Below are positions 14,282-21,879 of a stretch of DNA of 24,017 nt, piece after piece. The notes below the pieces were generated by a model. That model made no database searches. It had not been told where the DNA came from and was given only the letters and a program-made list of their open reading frames with translations. The first letter of the stretch is position 1. Every line of letters begins with the position of its first letter. The position numbers and the translations under genes were made by a program. The stretch lies in assembly GCA_937875395.1 (NCBI GenBank), contig CALNCU010000100.1:1-24017 (forward strand), in the 5' to 3' direction. Origin of the DNA: an uncultured Armatimonadota bacterium. Lineage in GTDB: Bacteria; Armatimonadota; UBA5829; DTJY01.

Positions 14282-14339
14282 GGGGTTTGCAAGAAATATT
14301 TTAATTATTTTTCGTATAAACAAATAAACGCCTAAAGCC

Positions 14340-14367
14340 TTGACTAAACTACTATATGTGGTATACT
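14340..14367 (+). promoter_or_regulatory. Rightward promoter with extended -10 for the regulator gene
   Basis: TTGACT (14340-14345), a 16-base spacer and TATACT (14362-14367) form a good promoter. The spacer ends in TGG, giving an extended -10 (TGnTATACT). It should start transcription near 14374. It is divergent from the leftward promoter, with about 58 bases between the two -35 boxes, including an A/T-rich stretch (14295-14330). Two palindromic sites overlap it. Confidence 0.82.
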
Positions 14368-14396
14368 TTATATGTGATACCACTACATATGGTAGT
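14348..14396 (+). promoter_or_regulatory. Pair of operator-like palindromes over the rightward promoter
   Basis: Two related 15-mers, ACTACTATATGTGGT (14348-14362) and ACTACATATGGTAGT (14382-14396), share the form ACTAC-N5-GTRGT. Their centres are 34 bases apart, about three helix turns. The first covers the -35/-10 spacer and the second lies just after the predicted start of transcription, so a bound protein would be placed to block or loop this promoter. The arms also form a wider imperfect dyad (GGTAT facing ATACC). Confidence 0.72.
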
Positions 14397-14420
14397 TCTT
14401 GCTCAACAATGGGGGTACGT

Positions 14421-14927
14421 ATGGCTCAACGGGAGCTAGAGTTTGCCGCCGACAACCTGCTCCGACAGCACAAATGCCTTGGAGTAGCGCATGGCATTTA
14501 CAGGGAGTGCGACCTACGGCGCCGCACGGCCCGGGAAATCTCCGTCGGGGCAGATATAGAGTTTGTGGAGGCGTCCCTGTTTGCCGGGGCTGATTCGGCC
14601 CCAAAAATCACCGTGGCAGAATTAATAGAAATTGCTAACCTTACAACAAGGCAGCGGCAAGCTTGTAGATTGATGATGAGATTGGGCAAACAGAAACACG
14701 TGGCGCAGGCTATGAATATCACTCAACCGTCCGTGGCGAAATTATTATCAAGAGCATTTCTAAGAATCATGGAGATTAAAGATAGAGCGGAATCAGAACA
14801 ACCGTCCAACTGGGCATACAGATTATTTTATGAGGAGTTGGCGTACAAACGGCGGCTCACGTATCGCAAGGCCACGCACCCCATGAGCACCAAGTATTCC
14901 ACGCGTCGCCGAGCCTCAAAACACTAG
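14421..14927 (+). CDS. Phage transcription regulator with sigma region-4-like HTH (168 aa)
   Basis: I choose the ATG at 14421 because GGGGG lies 6 bases before it; an ATG at 14409 has no site. In the 168-residue protein, residues about 72-118 match a sigma region-4/LuxR type helix-turn-helix: LTTRQRQACRLMMRLGKQ, then VAQAMNITQPSVAKLLSRA. The ends are basic (RRLTYRK, STRRRASKH). Its place just upstream of HNH, terminase and head genes is where ArpU-like late regulators lie in phages of Gram-positive bacteria, so it may switch on the late genes. Operator-like palindromes sit both at its promoter and right after its stop, so it may also regulate itself. The activity is inferred. Confidence 0.68.
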   Translation: MAQRELEFAADNLLRQHKCLGVAHGIYRECDLRRRTAREISVGADIEFVEASLFAGADSAPKITVAELIEIANLTTRQRQACRLMMRLGKQKHVAQAMNITQPSVAKLLSRAFLRIMEIKDRAESEQPSNWAYRLFYEELAYKRRLTYRKATHPMSTKYSTRRRASKH

Positions 14928-14967
14928 ATATAGTGGTGTAGAAAAATACTTACACAAAATATAGTAG
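14923..14967 (+). promoter_or_regulatory. Third operator-like site after the regulator gene, plus half site
   Basis: ACTAGATATAGTGGT at 14923-14937 overlaps the regulator stop and fits the ACTAC-N5-GTRGT pattern with one mismatch in an arm. A half site ATATAGTAG follows at 14959-14967 and includes a possible -10 (TATAGT). A -35 at 17 bases would be TGTAGA, which matches the consensus at only three positions. This could be a regulated promoter that needs an activator for the late genes. Confidence 0.5.
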
Positions 14968-14971
14968 AAAA

Positions 14972-15187
14972 ATGGAATATTCGGGCAATAAAATGCGTTT
15001 ATATATGAGGGGTACTATTCCAAGCGCTAACTCTAAAGGCACAGAGCTTGCTAACTCACGCATTACCCCTCAATCAGCAAGAGATATCCTTTCCGATGAT
15101 CCCTACGCCGGATTGCGCGAGATAATCCGTAATGAACAACGGCGAAATAGAAATGGGAGTGGGCATAATGTAAGGGTTATCAAGTAG
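14972..15187 (+). CDS. Possible small basic protein (71 aa), uncertain
   Basis: A 71-residue frame contains a plausible globular part (TPQSARDILSDDPYAGL, then REIIRNEQRRNRN) with a basic end. No ribosome binding site precedes the ATG at 14972 or the in-frame ATGs at 14993 and 15005. The frame is kept because it is the only coding candidate between the regulator and the HNH gene. The rest of this stretch (15188-15290) holds the hairpin at 15229. It may be untranslated. Confidence 0.35.
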   Translation: MEYSGNKMRLYMRGTIPSANSKGTELANSRITPQSARDILSDDPYAGLREIIRNEQRRNRNGSGHNVRVIK

Positions 15188-15228
15188 CATCATCATACAT
15201 CCTAAATAATATCACCCTCCCTTAGACA

Positions 15229-15275
15229 CAGGGCCGCTTGGGCTTACTCCTCTGCCTGGGCGGCCCTGCAATTTT
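15229..15275 (+). terminator. GC-rich hairpin before the HNH gene (terminator or packaging-site structure)
   Basis: CAGGGCCGC (15229-15237) pairs perfectly with GCGGCCCTG (15260-15268), around a 22-base loop that can pair further (CTTGGGC with GCCTGGG nearby). CAATTTT follows, a short T run, so it may end transcription of the regulator gene. The position just before HNH and terminase genes is also where cos sites lie in HK97-like phages; the dyad could belong to one. The sequence does not decide between these. Confidence 0.55.
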
Positions 15276-15290
15276 GATTAGGCATAACCA

Positions 15291-15557
15291 ATGTCGCTAA
15301 AGCAATACATTAGCGTTATCCAGAAAATACGCCGAGAGCGTGGAGATATATGTGAGGCTTGCGGGAGCCCGGCAACTCACGGACACCACATAATCCCCGT
15401 ATCAGAAACCAGCATACATAGCGAGCTTGTGTGTGAGCCTGCAAACATCATGATACTGTGCGATGATTGCCACGCGCTTATGCATCCGCTCATAAGGACT
15501 ATATCGGAATGGCAGAATGCAAGGAAAGGCCGCGGGCGGGCGCTCCACCGCGGCTAG
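15291..15557 (+). CDS. HNH endonuclease, packaging-associated type (88 aa)
   Basis: The 88-residue protein is a minimal HNH domain: CEACGSP (zinc pair 1), GHHIIPVSE with the catalytic His, the central Asn in CEPANIMILC, and CDDCHALMHP (zinc pair 2 and the last His). Small HNH proteins of this build lie directly beside terminase genes in cos-packaging phages and work with TerL in DNA cleavage. That is the likely role here, given the next genes. The ribosome binding site is weak (AGG at 9 bases). The 3' end overlaps the next gene by 49 bases, in another frame. Confidence 0.85.
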   Translation: MSLKQYISVIQKIRRERGDICEACGSPATHGHHIIPVSETSIHSELVCEPANIMILCDDCHALMHPLIRTISEWQNARKGRGRALHRG

Positions 15558-15796
15558 ATGAATCAAAAGAGATTTTGCTGGAGCTACTCAATGCCGAGAG
15601 AGCGCGCTTGAAAGTGGCGCTCAGGATTGAGGAAGAGCGCAAGATTGTATTCCCTGAAACCAGCGTAATCATCAGGGATATACAGAAATTGACTACGGCG
15701 GTTTACGGCAAGGATGATGCTGGGGAGTCTGGTGGCGATAAAAACAAGGGTAACCCAGATTTTGATTTGGGTTTTAAGATGCCGAAACTCGGCTAA
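15509..15796 (+). CDS. Small protein between HNH and terminase (95 aa)
   Basis: I choose the ATG at 15509, preceded by AAGGA at about 10 bases within the HNH gene; this gives a 49-base overlap. The open frame reaches back to 15467 but lacks a site there. The 95-residue protein has a long helix (KEILLELLNAERARLKVALR), a second helix (SVIIRDIQKLTTAVYG) and an acidic Gly/Asn-rich tail ending DLGFKMPKLG. The helical build and place resemble small packaging proteins that stand between HNH and TerS, but no family is recognised. Confidence 0.66.
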   Translation: MAECKERPRAGAPPRLDESKEILLELLNAERARLKVALRIEEERKIVFPETSVIIRDIQKLTTAVYGKDDAGESGGDKNKGNPDFDLGFKMPKLG

Positions 15797-15810
15797 TTGG
15801 AGTAATCCAT

Positions 15811-16212
15811 GTGGATACTGAAAAGCAGAGAAAATGCAGTGACAAGCGCCTGCAAAACCTAAAACCATTTAAACCCGGCCAATCGGGTAATCCCGCAGGC
15901 AAAAAGCGCGGAACTATCTCCATAGCATCACACATCAAGCGCAAGCTCAAGGAGATTGCAGAGAGCGATAAAGAGCAGCGCAAATATATAGATATATTAG
16001 CCGAATCCCTCATTATAAACGCCATTAAGGGCAACGGCACGGCCATTAGAGAGGTACTAAACCGCGTGGATGGGCTTGTGCAGCCGGAGAAAGAGGAAAC
16101 AGGCCCTGGCGCTATTGCCAAGATTGACGAGCTCCTTGACAGGATAACAGGGGAAGCGGAATCATCAAATGCTACTCAGCCCGAAACAACAGACAGTGTG
16201 GAGCCAGGCTAG
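15811..16212 (+). CDS. DUF5681-like protein, candidate small terminase (GTG start, 133 aa)
   Basis: The gene starts with GTG at 15811, 8 bases after GGAG; an ATG two bases earlier is out of frame and soon stops. The 133-residue protein has the DUF5681 signature FKPGQSGNPAGKKRGT near residue 20, then a basic helix (ASHIKRKLKEIAES), a central helical segment (LAESLIINAIKGNGTAIREV) and an acidic tail. DUF5681 proteins lie next to terminase large subunits and may serve as TerS or as a DNA-contact part of it. It overlaps TerL by 44 bases. Confidence 0.76.
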   Translation: MDTEKQRKCSDKRLQNLKPFKPGQSGNPAGKKRGTISIASHIKRKLKEIAESDKEQRKYIDILAESLIINAIKGNGTAIREVLNRVDGLVQPEKEETGPGAIAKIDELLDRITGEAESSNATQPETTDSVEPG

Positions 16213-17407
16213 AGCGCGTTGGAACGTGCTTGTAGGAGCTGCCTCAAGCGGCAAGACATACCTCTCCTATTACCTTAAAGCGAAGCGCATGAGAACACAG
16301 CCACCTGGAAACGTGCTGCTAGTGGGGCGCACAGAGCGCACATACGAGCGAAACGTTCTTGACCCCATGCGAGAACTGTTCGGGGAAGAGCTTGTAGGGC
16401 AGGTTAAGGGCAAAGGAACTGTAGAGTTATTCGGGCGCAGATGCTACCTTGTCGGCGCAAACGATGAGCGCAGCGTAACAAAGATACAGGGGTTATCCCT
16501 TGTGTATGCTGATGGCGACGAGTTTACCACATGGCCTGAATCCTTCTTCCAGATGCTTAAAAGCAGGCTCAGGCAGCCGGGAGCAATCTGCGATCTGACC
16601 GCAAACCCGGAAGGGCCGTACCACTGGGGCAAAACGTTTATAGATGGCACAAAGAACCTTAAATACTGGCATTTCGTGCTTGAGGATAATCCGTTCCTAG
16701 ACCCCGCGTATGTGGAGGCAATTAAGGCTGAATATACCGGCATCTGGTACAAACGGTACATCCTTGGCCTTTGGTGCGCAGCGTCCGGCGCCATATACGA
16801 CATGCTTGATGAGTCGGCGCATGTTGTGCCTGATAGCCAGATTCCGGGCATTACAAACTACTTCGTGGGATGCGACTACGGTACATCATCCGTAACAACG
16901 TTTTGGCTATTGGGTATTGGCTCCGACAATCTCTATCTATTAGATTTTTGGACATGGGACGCCAAAGAGCAGCAGAAACAGAAAACGGACTTAGAGCTTA
17001 CGGTTGCCCTTGAGAATTGGCTTAACGATAAGGCGATAGTGCCCACGTGGATATTCATTCCGGGAGACGCGGCGAGTTTTATCGCGCAGCTCTGGCAGAC
17101 CAAGAAAGAGAGACAGCGGGCCGGGCAGCCTACCCCCTTGTTACATTTGGACGTGGCGGATAGGAGTCCGGGAAGCGTGCTTAACGGCATCCGAGACGTA
17201 TCAACGCTCCTTGGGGCCGGGAAGCTCCTCTTTGCCAAATCCATAGCAGACCGCAAGGGGCTTGTGGAGATGATTGGCTATACCTGGGACGAGAAAGCCC
17301 AGGCACGCGGGGAGGACGCTCCGCTTAAGGAAAATGACCACTCCTGCGACGCGATACGCTATGTTGTCGTCGGCGCGAAACGCTGGTGGCAGAAATTATT
17401 ACACTGA
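16169..17407 (+). CDS. terL: Terminase large subunit, PBSX type
   Basis: The 412-residue protein starts with the LSPKQQ box of PBSX-type TerL. The ATPase has Walker A GAASSGKT at 23-30, Walker B LVYADGDE at 111-118, and a coupling TANPEGP motif at 144-150. The nuclease (RNase H fold) has Asp236 in VGCDYGTSS, Asp300 in FIPGDAAS, and Asp394 in DHSCDAIRY. All key residues are present, so it should be active in cutting and pumping phage DNA into the prohead through the portal made by the next gene. The start overlaps the previous gene by 44 bases. Confidence 0.93.
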   Translation: MLLSPKQQTVWSQARARWNVLVGAASSGKTYLSYYLKAKRMRTQPPGNVLLVGRTERTYERNVLDPMRELFGEELVGQVKGKGTVELFGRRCYLVGANDERSVTKIQGLSLVYADGDEFTTWPESFFQMLKSRLRQPGAICDLTANPEGPYHWGKTFIDGTKNLKYWHFVLEDNPFLDPAYVEAIKAEYTGIWYKRYILGLWCAASGAIYDMLDESAHVVPDSQIPGITNYFVGCDYGTSSVTTFWLLGIGSDNLYLLDFWTWDAKEQQKQKTDLELTVALENWLNDKAIVPTWIFIPGDAASFIAQLWQTKKERQRAGQPTPLLHLDVADRSPGSVLNGIRDVSTLLGAGKLLFAKSIADRKGLVEMIGYTWDEKAQARGEDAPLKENDHSCDAIRYVVVGAKRWWQKLLH

Positions 17408-17422
17408 CGAGGCTAACCAAAC

Positions 17423-18940
17423 ATGCCAATTGAATACCAAAACATAGATTGGCCGCCTGCCGGCTGGCAGACGGTGCAAAGCTGGTATGCGCTCTGGGAC
17501 GCGTGGTACTCGGGGGATGTCGCACGGCTGGCAACGGTATATTCCACACTTCTGGCTAATCCGTATTCCTCCAAACTCTCCATGTACGCCAGAAAAGCGC
17601 ATAAAGAGCGCATGACAACGCTGCATGTACCGGTTGCGGGAGACTTGTCCCGTACCAGTGCCACGTTTCTTTTTTCCGAGCGGCCAAACGTGACCGTAGA
17701 GGGCGCAGGAGTGATTACCGAGGCAGGGAATCCCGCAAGCCCGGATGCCGACGCCGTGCAAGAGCGGCTAATGGCGATAATAGAAGCGTCGCACCTGTGG
17801 AGCCGTGTCAGCGAGGCGGCAGATGCGGCAAGCCCCATGGGCGGCGTGTGGCTCAAAGTGGATTGGGACGAGACGTTAGCGGATTTCCCCATCCTCTCCA
17901 TAGTGCAGACGGACAATGCCATACCAGAGTACCGGCATGGGTTTTTGGTGGCCGCCACGTTCTGGCGAGTACTCTCTGATGACAACTCAACGGTATTGCG
18001 GCTCATAGAGCGACACGAACCAGGGGTGATATATTACGCGTTATACCGCGGGAGCACAGACAAACTGGGACGGCAGATAGACCTCTCCGCCCATCCCGCG
18101 ACAGCGAGCCTGCCACCTGCGCAAGAGGGCGTTGATGGGGAGCTGCTCTGCCGGTATGTGCCTAATATGCGGCCTAACAGGCTCACAAGGGGTACGCAGC
18201 AGGGCATGAGCGCGGACTGTTACTATATAGGGCAATCCGACTATTCGGGCAGTGAAACGCTTTTTGAGTCGCTTGACGAGGTATATACCGCCTGGATGCG
18301 TGATATACGCATTTGCGGCGGGCGGATTATGGCTCCCGCTGAATGGCTGAAAGTCGGCACGGACGGCAAACGTGAGTTCGACTTTGACCAGGAGGTTTTT
18401 GTTGCGCTTGAAACCATGCCGTCACTCGAGGGCAAGAGCGGTATTACTACTGCTCAATTTGAGATTAGATCAGAGCAGTTTGCGGCCACAGCTAACAACC
18501 TGTACAGGCAGATTGTAACCAACGCCGGCTATTCTCCGCAGACATTTGGGTTGGATATACAGGGGCAGGCGGAGAGCGGAACGGCTCTAACTATCCGTGA
18601 GGCCAAGAGCTTTAAAACGTCGGCCACAAAGGCGAATTTCTGGAAGCCTGTTTTGCAAGACATCCTATATCTAATACAGCGTGTGGACGTGGAAAAGCTT
18701 GGCGGCAGGTATAAGCCGCTGCCTGTATCCGTGGAGATGCAGGACGGCATTAAAACCAGCTTGCAGGACATAGCTCCATCACTTGAGCAACTCAGCCGGG
18801 CGGGTGCGGCATCAACATACATCATGGTTAAATCCTGGCACCCGGATTGGAGCGAAGATGCTATCCAGGCGGAGGTCAAGCGTATTCAGGATGAAAAGGG
18901 GCTGGGCGTGCTTGACCCAATGCAGGTGGGGCTTGATTAG
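17423..18940 (+). CDS. Portal protein, SPP1 gp6-like
   Basis: The 505-residue protein directly follows TerL and precedes the minor capsid protein, the standard place for the portal. It starts with a Trp-rich region (WQTVQSWYALWDAWYSG), then a beta-rich wing with GDLSRTSATFLFSERP, a clip/stem region (YSPQTFGLDIQGQAESG, LTIREAKSFKTSATK) typical of SPP1-type portals, and a helical C-terminus (DIAPSLEQLSRAGAAST, LGVLDPMQVG). It forms the dodecameric DNA channel at one capsid vertex. GAGG precedes the ATG by 10 bases. Confidence 0.87.
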   Translation: MPIEYQNIDWPPAGWQTVQSWYALWDAWYSGDVARLATVYSTLLANPYSSKLSMYARKAHKERMTTLHVPVAGDLSRTSATFLFSERPNVTVEGAGVITEAGNPASPDADAVQERLMAIIEASHLWSRVSEAADAASPMGGVWLKVDWDETLADFPILSIVQTDNAIPEYRHGFLVAATFWRVLSDDNSTVLRLIERHEPGVIYYALYRGSTDKLGRQIDLSAHPATASLPPAQEGVDGELLCRYVPNMRPNRLTRGTQQGMSADCYYIGQSDYSGSETLFESLDEVYTAWMRDIRICGGRIMAPAEWLKVGTDGKREFDFDQEVFVALETMPSLEGKSGITTAQFEIRSEQFAATANNLYRQIVTNAGYSPQTFGLDIQGQAESGTALTIREAKSFKTSATKANFWKPVLQDILYLIQRVDVEKLGGRYKPLPVSVEMQDGIKTSLQDIAPSLEQLSRAGAASTYIMVKSWHPDWSEDAIQAEVKRIQDEKGLGVLDPMQVGLD

Positions 18941-18942
18941 CC

Positions 18943-20061
18943 ATGGCAATCGCAAGCGCCGATTATGAGGCATACTCCCAGGTTATCCGCCAGATTTATG
19001 CCGAATCCGAAAGGATAATCCTTGAGAAGGTGGCAAAGCGCCTTGAGCGTGGAATTGATTCTCCCGGATGGGCGGAGAAAAAGGCCGCTGAAATCCTTGA
19101 ACTCCGTGGCGACATAAGAGGCGAGATAAAGGCGCTTAGGAAGCAGAATAGCGCCGTTGCTGATGCTATCGAATCCGCATACACGGCAGGGCGGAAGCAA
19201 GCTGATAGCGATATTGAGGGGATGGTAGCCAAAGCAACCACGCGGACGGCTATCCCAAACACAGGTATTACCCTAATCCATCAGTCGCAGGTATCTGCCA
19301 ACTTCGGCACGATTGACCAGGATGCCATAAAGGCATTAGCGCGCGCAACCGTGGGCAAGCTCAATAAATCGCATTTCGCAATCCTAAGGCTCTCAGAGGA
19401 CGCTTACAGGCAGACCATAGCAGAGGCCACCTCACAGGTCACAATGGGTACGCAGACGGTCAGGGAGGCGGCGCAGGCGGCGTTAAACAGGTTTGCAGAT
19501 AAAGGCATATCCGGCTTTGTGGATAAGTCCGGCCGACATTGGGATTTGTCCAGCTATGCCGAGATGGCGGTACGCACTACAACAGGGCAAGCGGCGGTAC
19601 AGGGGCATTTAAACAGGCTCATAGAACACGGGCACGACCTGGTGATAGTGCAGGGCGGCGGCGGCTCCTGCGCGTCATGCGCAATGTGGCATGGCAGGGT
19701 TTTATCTGTTTCCGGGGCTACACAGGGTTACCCAACTGTGGATGAGGCAACGGGCAGCGGGCACCTAATGGGGCCTAATTGTACTTGTACCATGAGCGCT
19801 TGGATAGAGGGATTATCCGAACCCCCGGAGCCACTCACAGCAGAGCAGAAAGCCGAGCAGGAAACGCAGTATCAGGAGCGGCAGCAACAGCGATACAACG
19901 AGCGGCAGATACGGCATTGGAAACGGCGTGAGGCTGTGGCATTGGGCGAGGGTAAGGATTCCATGCTGGCGCGGGCTAAAATCAAGGAATGGCAGAGCAG
20001 ACAGCGTTCATTTATTAAGGATTCGGGGCGAAGGAGAGATTACAATAGAGAGCAGATTTGA
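18943..20061 (+). CDS. Phage minor capsid protein 2 / MuF-like head morphogenesis protein
   Basis: This 372-residue protein begins two bases after the portal stop. The first half is helical (ERIILEKVAKRLERG, EILELRGDIRGEIKALRKQN). The second half has the signature of the minor capsid 2/MuF family: AVRTTTGQAAVQGHLNRL, CASCAMWHGRVLSVSGAT, YPTVDEA and GPNCTCTMSAW (residues 207-287). Cys243, Cys246, His250, Cys280 and Cys282 suggest a bound metal. Such proteins join the portal vertex inside the head. The C-terminus is Gln/Arg-rich (EQETQYQERQQQRYNERQ) and may contact DNA or scaffold. No toxin domain is fused. Confidence 0.87.
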   Translation: MAIASADYEAYSQVIRQIYAESERIILEKVAKRLERGIDSPGWAEKKAAEILELRGDIRGEIKALRKQNSAVADAIESAYTAGRKQADSDIEGMVAKATTRTAIPNTGITLIHQSQVSANFGTIDQDAIKALARATVGKLNKSHFAILRLSEDAYRQTIAEATSQVTMGTQTVREAAQAALNRFADKGISGFVDKSGRHWDLSSYAEMAVRTTTGQAAVQGHLNRLIEHGHDLVIVQGGGGSCASCAMWHGRVLSVSGATQGYPTVDEATGSGHLMGPNCTCTMSAWIEGLSEPPEPLTAEQKAEQETQYQERQQQRYNERQIRHWKRREAVALGEGKDSMLARAKIKEWQSRQRSFIKDSGRRRDYNREQI

Positions 20062-20068
20062 TAATCAA

Positions 20069-20097
20069 GCTCCTGGATAACACCAGGGGCATTTATT
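20069..20097 (+). terminator. Weak hairpin after the minor capsid gene
   Basis: GCTCCTGG (20069-20076) pairs with CCAGGGGC (20083-20090) over 8 bp with one G-U and a 6-base loop. ATTTATT follows. As a terminator it is partial at best; it may lower or attenuate transcription, or protect the 3' end of the upstream message. Confidence 0.45.
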
Positions 20098-20154
20098 ATG
20101 CCCGGACGCGGGCCTAAACACGGATATGGGCGACGGCCCTTAAACGGAGGATAG
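20098..20154 (+). CDS. Possible 18-aa peptide before the scaffold gene
   Basis: ATG to TAG encodes 18 residues, MPGRGPKHGYGRRPLNGG, very basic and Gly-rich. AGGGG is 8 bases before the ATG (inside the hairpin), and the scaffold ribosome binding site (GGAGG) lies in its last codons, as for a leader peptide coupled to the scaffold gene. The coding status is unproven. Confidence 0.3.
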   Translation: MPGRGPKHGYGRRPLNGG

Positions 20155-20157
20155 TAC

Positions 20158-20757
20158 ATGTTAGATAGATTCGGACTTAGGCCAAGATTCTACTTCGATG
20201 CTGACGGCGGAGGTGGCGGCGGCAATCCAGACGACGGGGGCGGAAACCCTAACGGGGGGGGTGGCGAAAACCCTGGCGGCAAGACCCTCACTCAAGAGGA
20301 GTTTGACCGGGCGATAACCGCACGGCTGGCCCGTGAGCGCAAAGCCTGGGAGAAAACCTTAGAGGAAGAGAAAGCCAAAGCCAAAATGACCGAGGCCGAG
20401 AAGCTCAAAGCTGAAAAGGAAGAGGCCGACAAACGTGCAGCGGACGTTAAAACGTCAGCAGACAAGCGCATCATAAACGCCGATACCCGCATACAGGCGG
20501 CTGCAATGGGCGTATCTCCCGAGCGGCTATCTCACGTGCTCAAACTGACAGACCTCTCCGCTGTGGAGATGGGCGAGGACGGGGAACCGGATGCCAAATC
20601 AATCAAGGCAGCCCTTGAGAAGGTGCAGAAGGAAGTGCCGGAACTCTTCTCCGGGGAAGTCCGGCTGAATCGTGGAGGTAACGACTTCTCTGGTGGATCT
20701 GGCGGCAAGGGCAAAAGTGACATGAATGCATTCATCCGGCGAGCAGCCGGGCGGTAG
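20158..20757 (+). CDS. Scaffolding protein (DUF4355-like)
   Basis: The 199-residue protein sits directly before the major capsid gene. It has a Gly/Asn/Pro-rich N-terminal linker (residues 17-42), then a long charged coiled coil (TLTQEEFDRAITARLARE, KAKMTEAEKLKAEKEEADK) and a short C-terminal globular part with SDMNAFIRRAAGR at the end. This is the plan of DUF4355-type scaffolds, which fill the prohead and leave or are cleaved before packaging. The basic C-terminal helix probably binds the capsid protein. The Gly run is encoded by GGC/GGG repeats and differs in style from the rest. GGAGG precedes the ATG by 8 bases. Confidence 0.85.
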   Translation: MLDRFGLRPRFYFDADGGGGGGNPDDGGGNPNGGGGENPGGKTLTQEEFDRAITARLARERKAWEKTLEEEKAKAKMTEAEKLKAEKEEADKRAADVKTSADKRIINADTRIQAAAMGVSPERLSHVLKLTDLSAVEMGEDGEPDAKSIKAALEKVQKEVPELFSGEVRLNRGGNDFSGGSGGKGKSDMNAFIRRAAGR

Positions 20758-20795
20758 TTTCAAAACAAACACAAATCAGGAGGATTAGAACAGAA

Positions 20796-21797
20796 ATGGC
20801 TAATATTATATCCAGAGGTGACGCAGGGGATCTTATCCCCGTTGACGTATCTAGAGAGATTATACAGGGGATTCCGGCAGCATCGGCGGCATTGAGTCAG
20901 CTGCGGCAGCTCCCCAACATGCCGAGCGCACAGACCAGGATGCCGGTTCTCTCTGCGCTCCCTAGCGCGTATTTTGTGACCGGAGAGCCGGGCGACGGAA
21001 CGGAGGGCATACGCGGGCAGAAGCAGACCACAAAACAGGCCTGGGCTAATAAATACCTCAACGCAGAGGAGATAGCCTGCATTGTGCCGATACCGGAGGC
21101 CGTGCTTGCGGACTCTAATTACGATATTTGGGGCGAAGTAAAGCCCCGGATAGCGGAGGCGTTCGGCGTGGTAATAGACGGCGCCATCTTCTTTGGCACG
21201 AACAAACCGGCTGCATGGCCAGACGGGATTGTGCCCTCTGCTATAGCCGCGGGGAACTCCGTTGAGCTTGGCACCGGCACAGATATCTATGATGACATCA
21301 TGGGCGAAGGCGGAGTGCTCTCCCTGGTGGAGGCATCCGGTTTCGGCGTAACAGGCCATGTGGCCGACCTTTCGATGAAAGCCAAGCTGCGCGTGCTCCG
21401 GGATTCTAACGGCGTGCCCATTTTTGTACGCTCCATGAGCGAAAAGATTGGCTACGAGCTGGACGGCTCTCCTATAACCTTCCCCGAAAACGGCGCATGG
21501 GATGCCACGGCAGCGCATATGGTCTCCGGCAAGTTTTCCGAGGCCGTCTACGCCATGCGGCAGGACATAACCTATAAGATATTGACCGAGGCTGTGATAC
21601 AAGACAACGAGGGCAATATAGTCTATAACCTGGCGCAGCAGGATATGGTAGCTCTGCGCTGCGTAATGCGCATAGCATGGCAGGTTCCGAACCCCATAAA
21701 CCGCCTCAAGGCAACCGAGGGCGGCAAGGGTATAGGTGATGCTGGTGCGGACGTTGTAGGCCGCTACCCGTTTGCTGTGCTGACACCGACTACGTAG
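20796..21797 (+). CDS. Major capsid protein, HK97 fold
   Basis: The 333-residue protein follows the scaffold and matches HK97-type capsid proteins: an N-terminal arm (GDAGDLIPVDVSREIIQG), an E-loop region with FVTGEPGDG and QKQTTKQAWANKYL, the spine-helix segment (VKPRIAEAFGVVIDGAIFFG) and the A-domain (LRVLRDSNGVPIFVRSM, QQDMVALRCVMRIAWQV). No long scaffold-like delta domain is fused, which fits a separate scaffold gene. AGGAGG precedes the ATG by 12 bases. A strong terminator lies 38 bases after the stop, so this gene probably ends its transcript. Confidence 0.9.
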   Translation: MANIISRGDAGDLIPVDVSREIIQGIPAASAALSQLRQLPNMPSAQTRMPVLSALPSAYFVTGEPGDGTEGIRGQKQTTKQAWANKYLNAEEIACIVPIPEAVLADSNYDIWGEVKPRIAEAFGVVIDGAIFFGTNKPAAWPDGIVPSAIAAGNSVELGTGTDIYDDIMGEGGVLSLVEASGFGVTGHVADLSMKAKLRVLRDSNGVPIFVRSMSEKIGYELDGSPITFPENGAWDATAAHMVSGKFSEAVYAMRQDITYKILTEAVIQDNEGNIVYNLAQQDMVALRCVMRIAWQVPNPINRLKATEGGKGIGDAGADVVGRYPFAVLTPTT

Positions 21798-21835
21798 TAA
21801 CTGCAACAAATAGATTAATTAGGTTAATGACGATT

Positions 21836-21866
21836 GGGAGGGGTGCGATTCCCCTCCCTCTCTTTT
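21836..21866 (+). terminator. Strong intrinsic terminator after the major capsid gene
   Basis: GGGAGGGG (21836-21843), a 7-base loop and CCCCTCCC (21851-21858) form a perfect 8-bp stem, followed by TCTCTTTT. This is a clear rho-independent terminator. It sits only about 14 bases before the next start, and the T run merges with the GGAGG of the next gene, so downstream expression must come by read-through or another promoter. Confidence 0.85.
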
Positions 21867-21879
21867 GGAGGCAAATATT

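Noticed and set aside
11493..14335. Plus-strand frames across the leftward operon
   Set aside because: They lack ribosome binding sites and recognisable domains, while the minus strand shows tight overlaps, good sites, a promoter and a terminator.
15809..15862. ATG at 15809 as the start of the DUF5681-like gene
   Set aside because: That frame stops after 17 codons. GTG at 15811 has GGAG at 8 bases and gives the intact domain.
20760..21809. Long minus-strand frame (349 residues) opposite the major capsid gene
   Set aside because: It is the antisense shadow of a clear HK97-type capsid gene, with Cys/His/Arg-rich composition and no ribosome binding site or domain.
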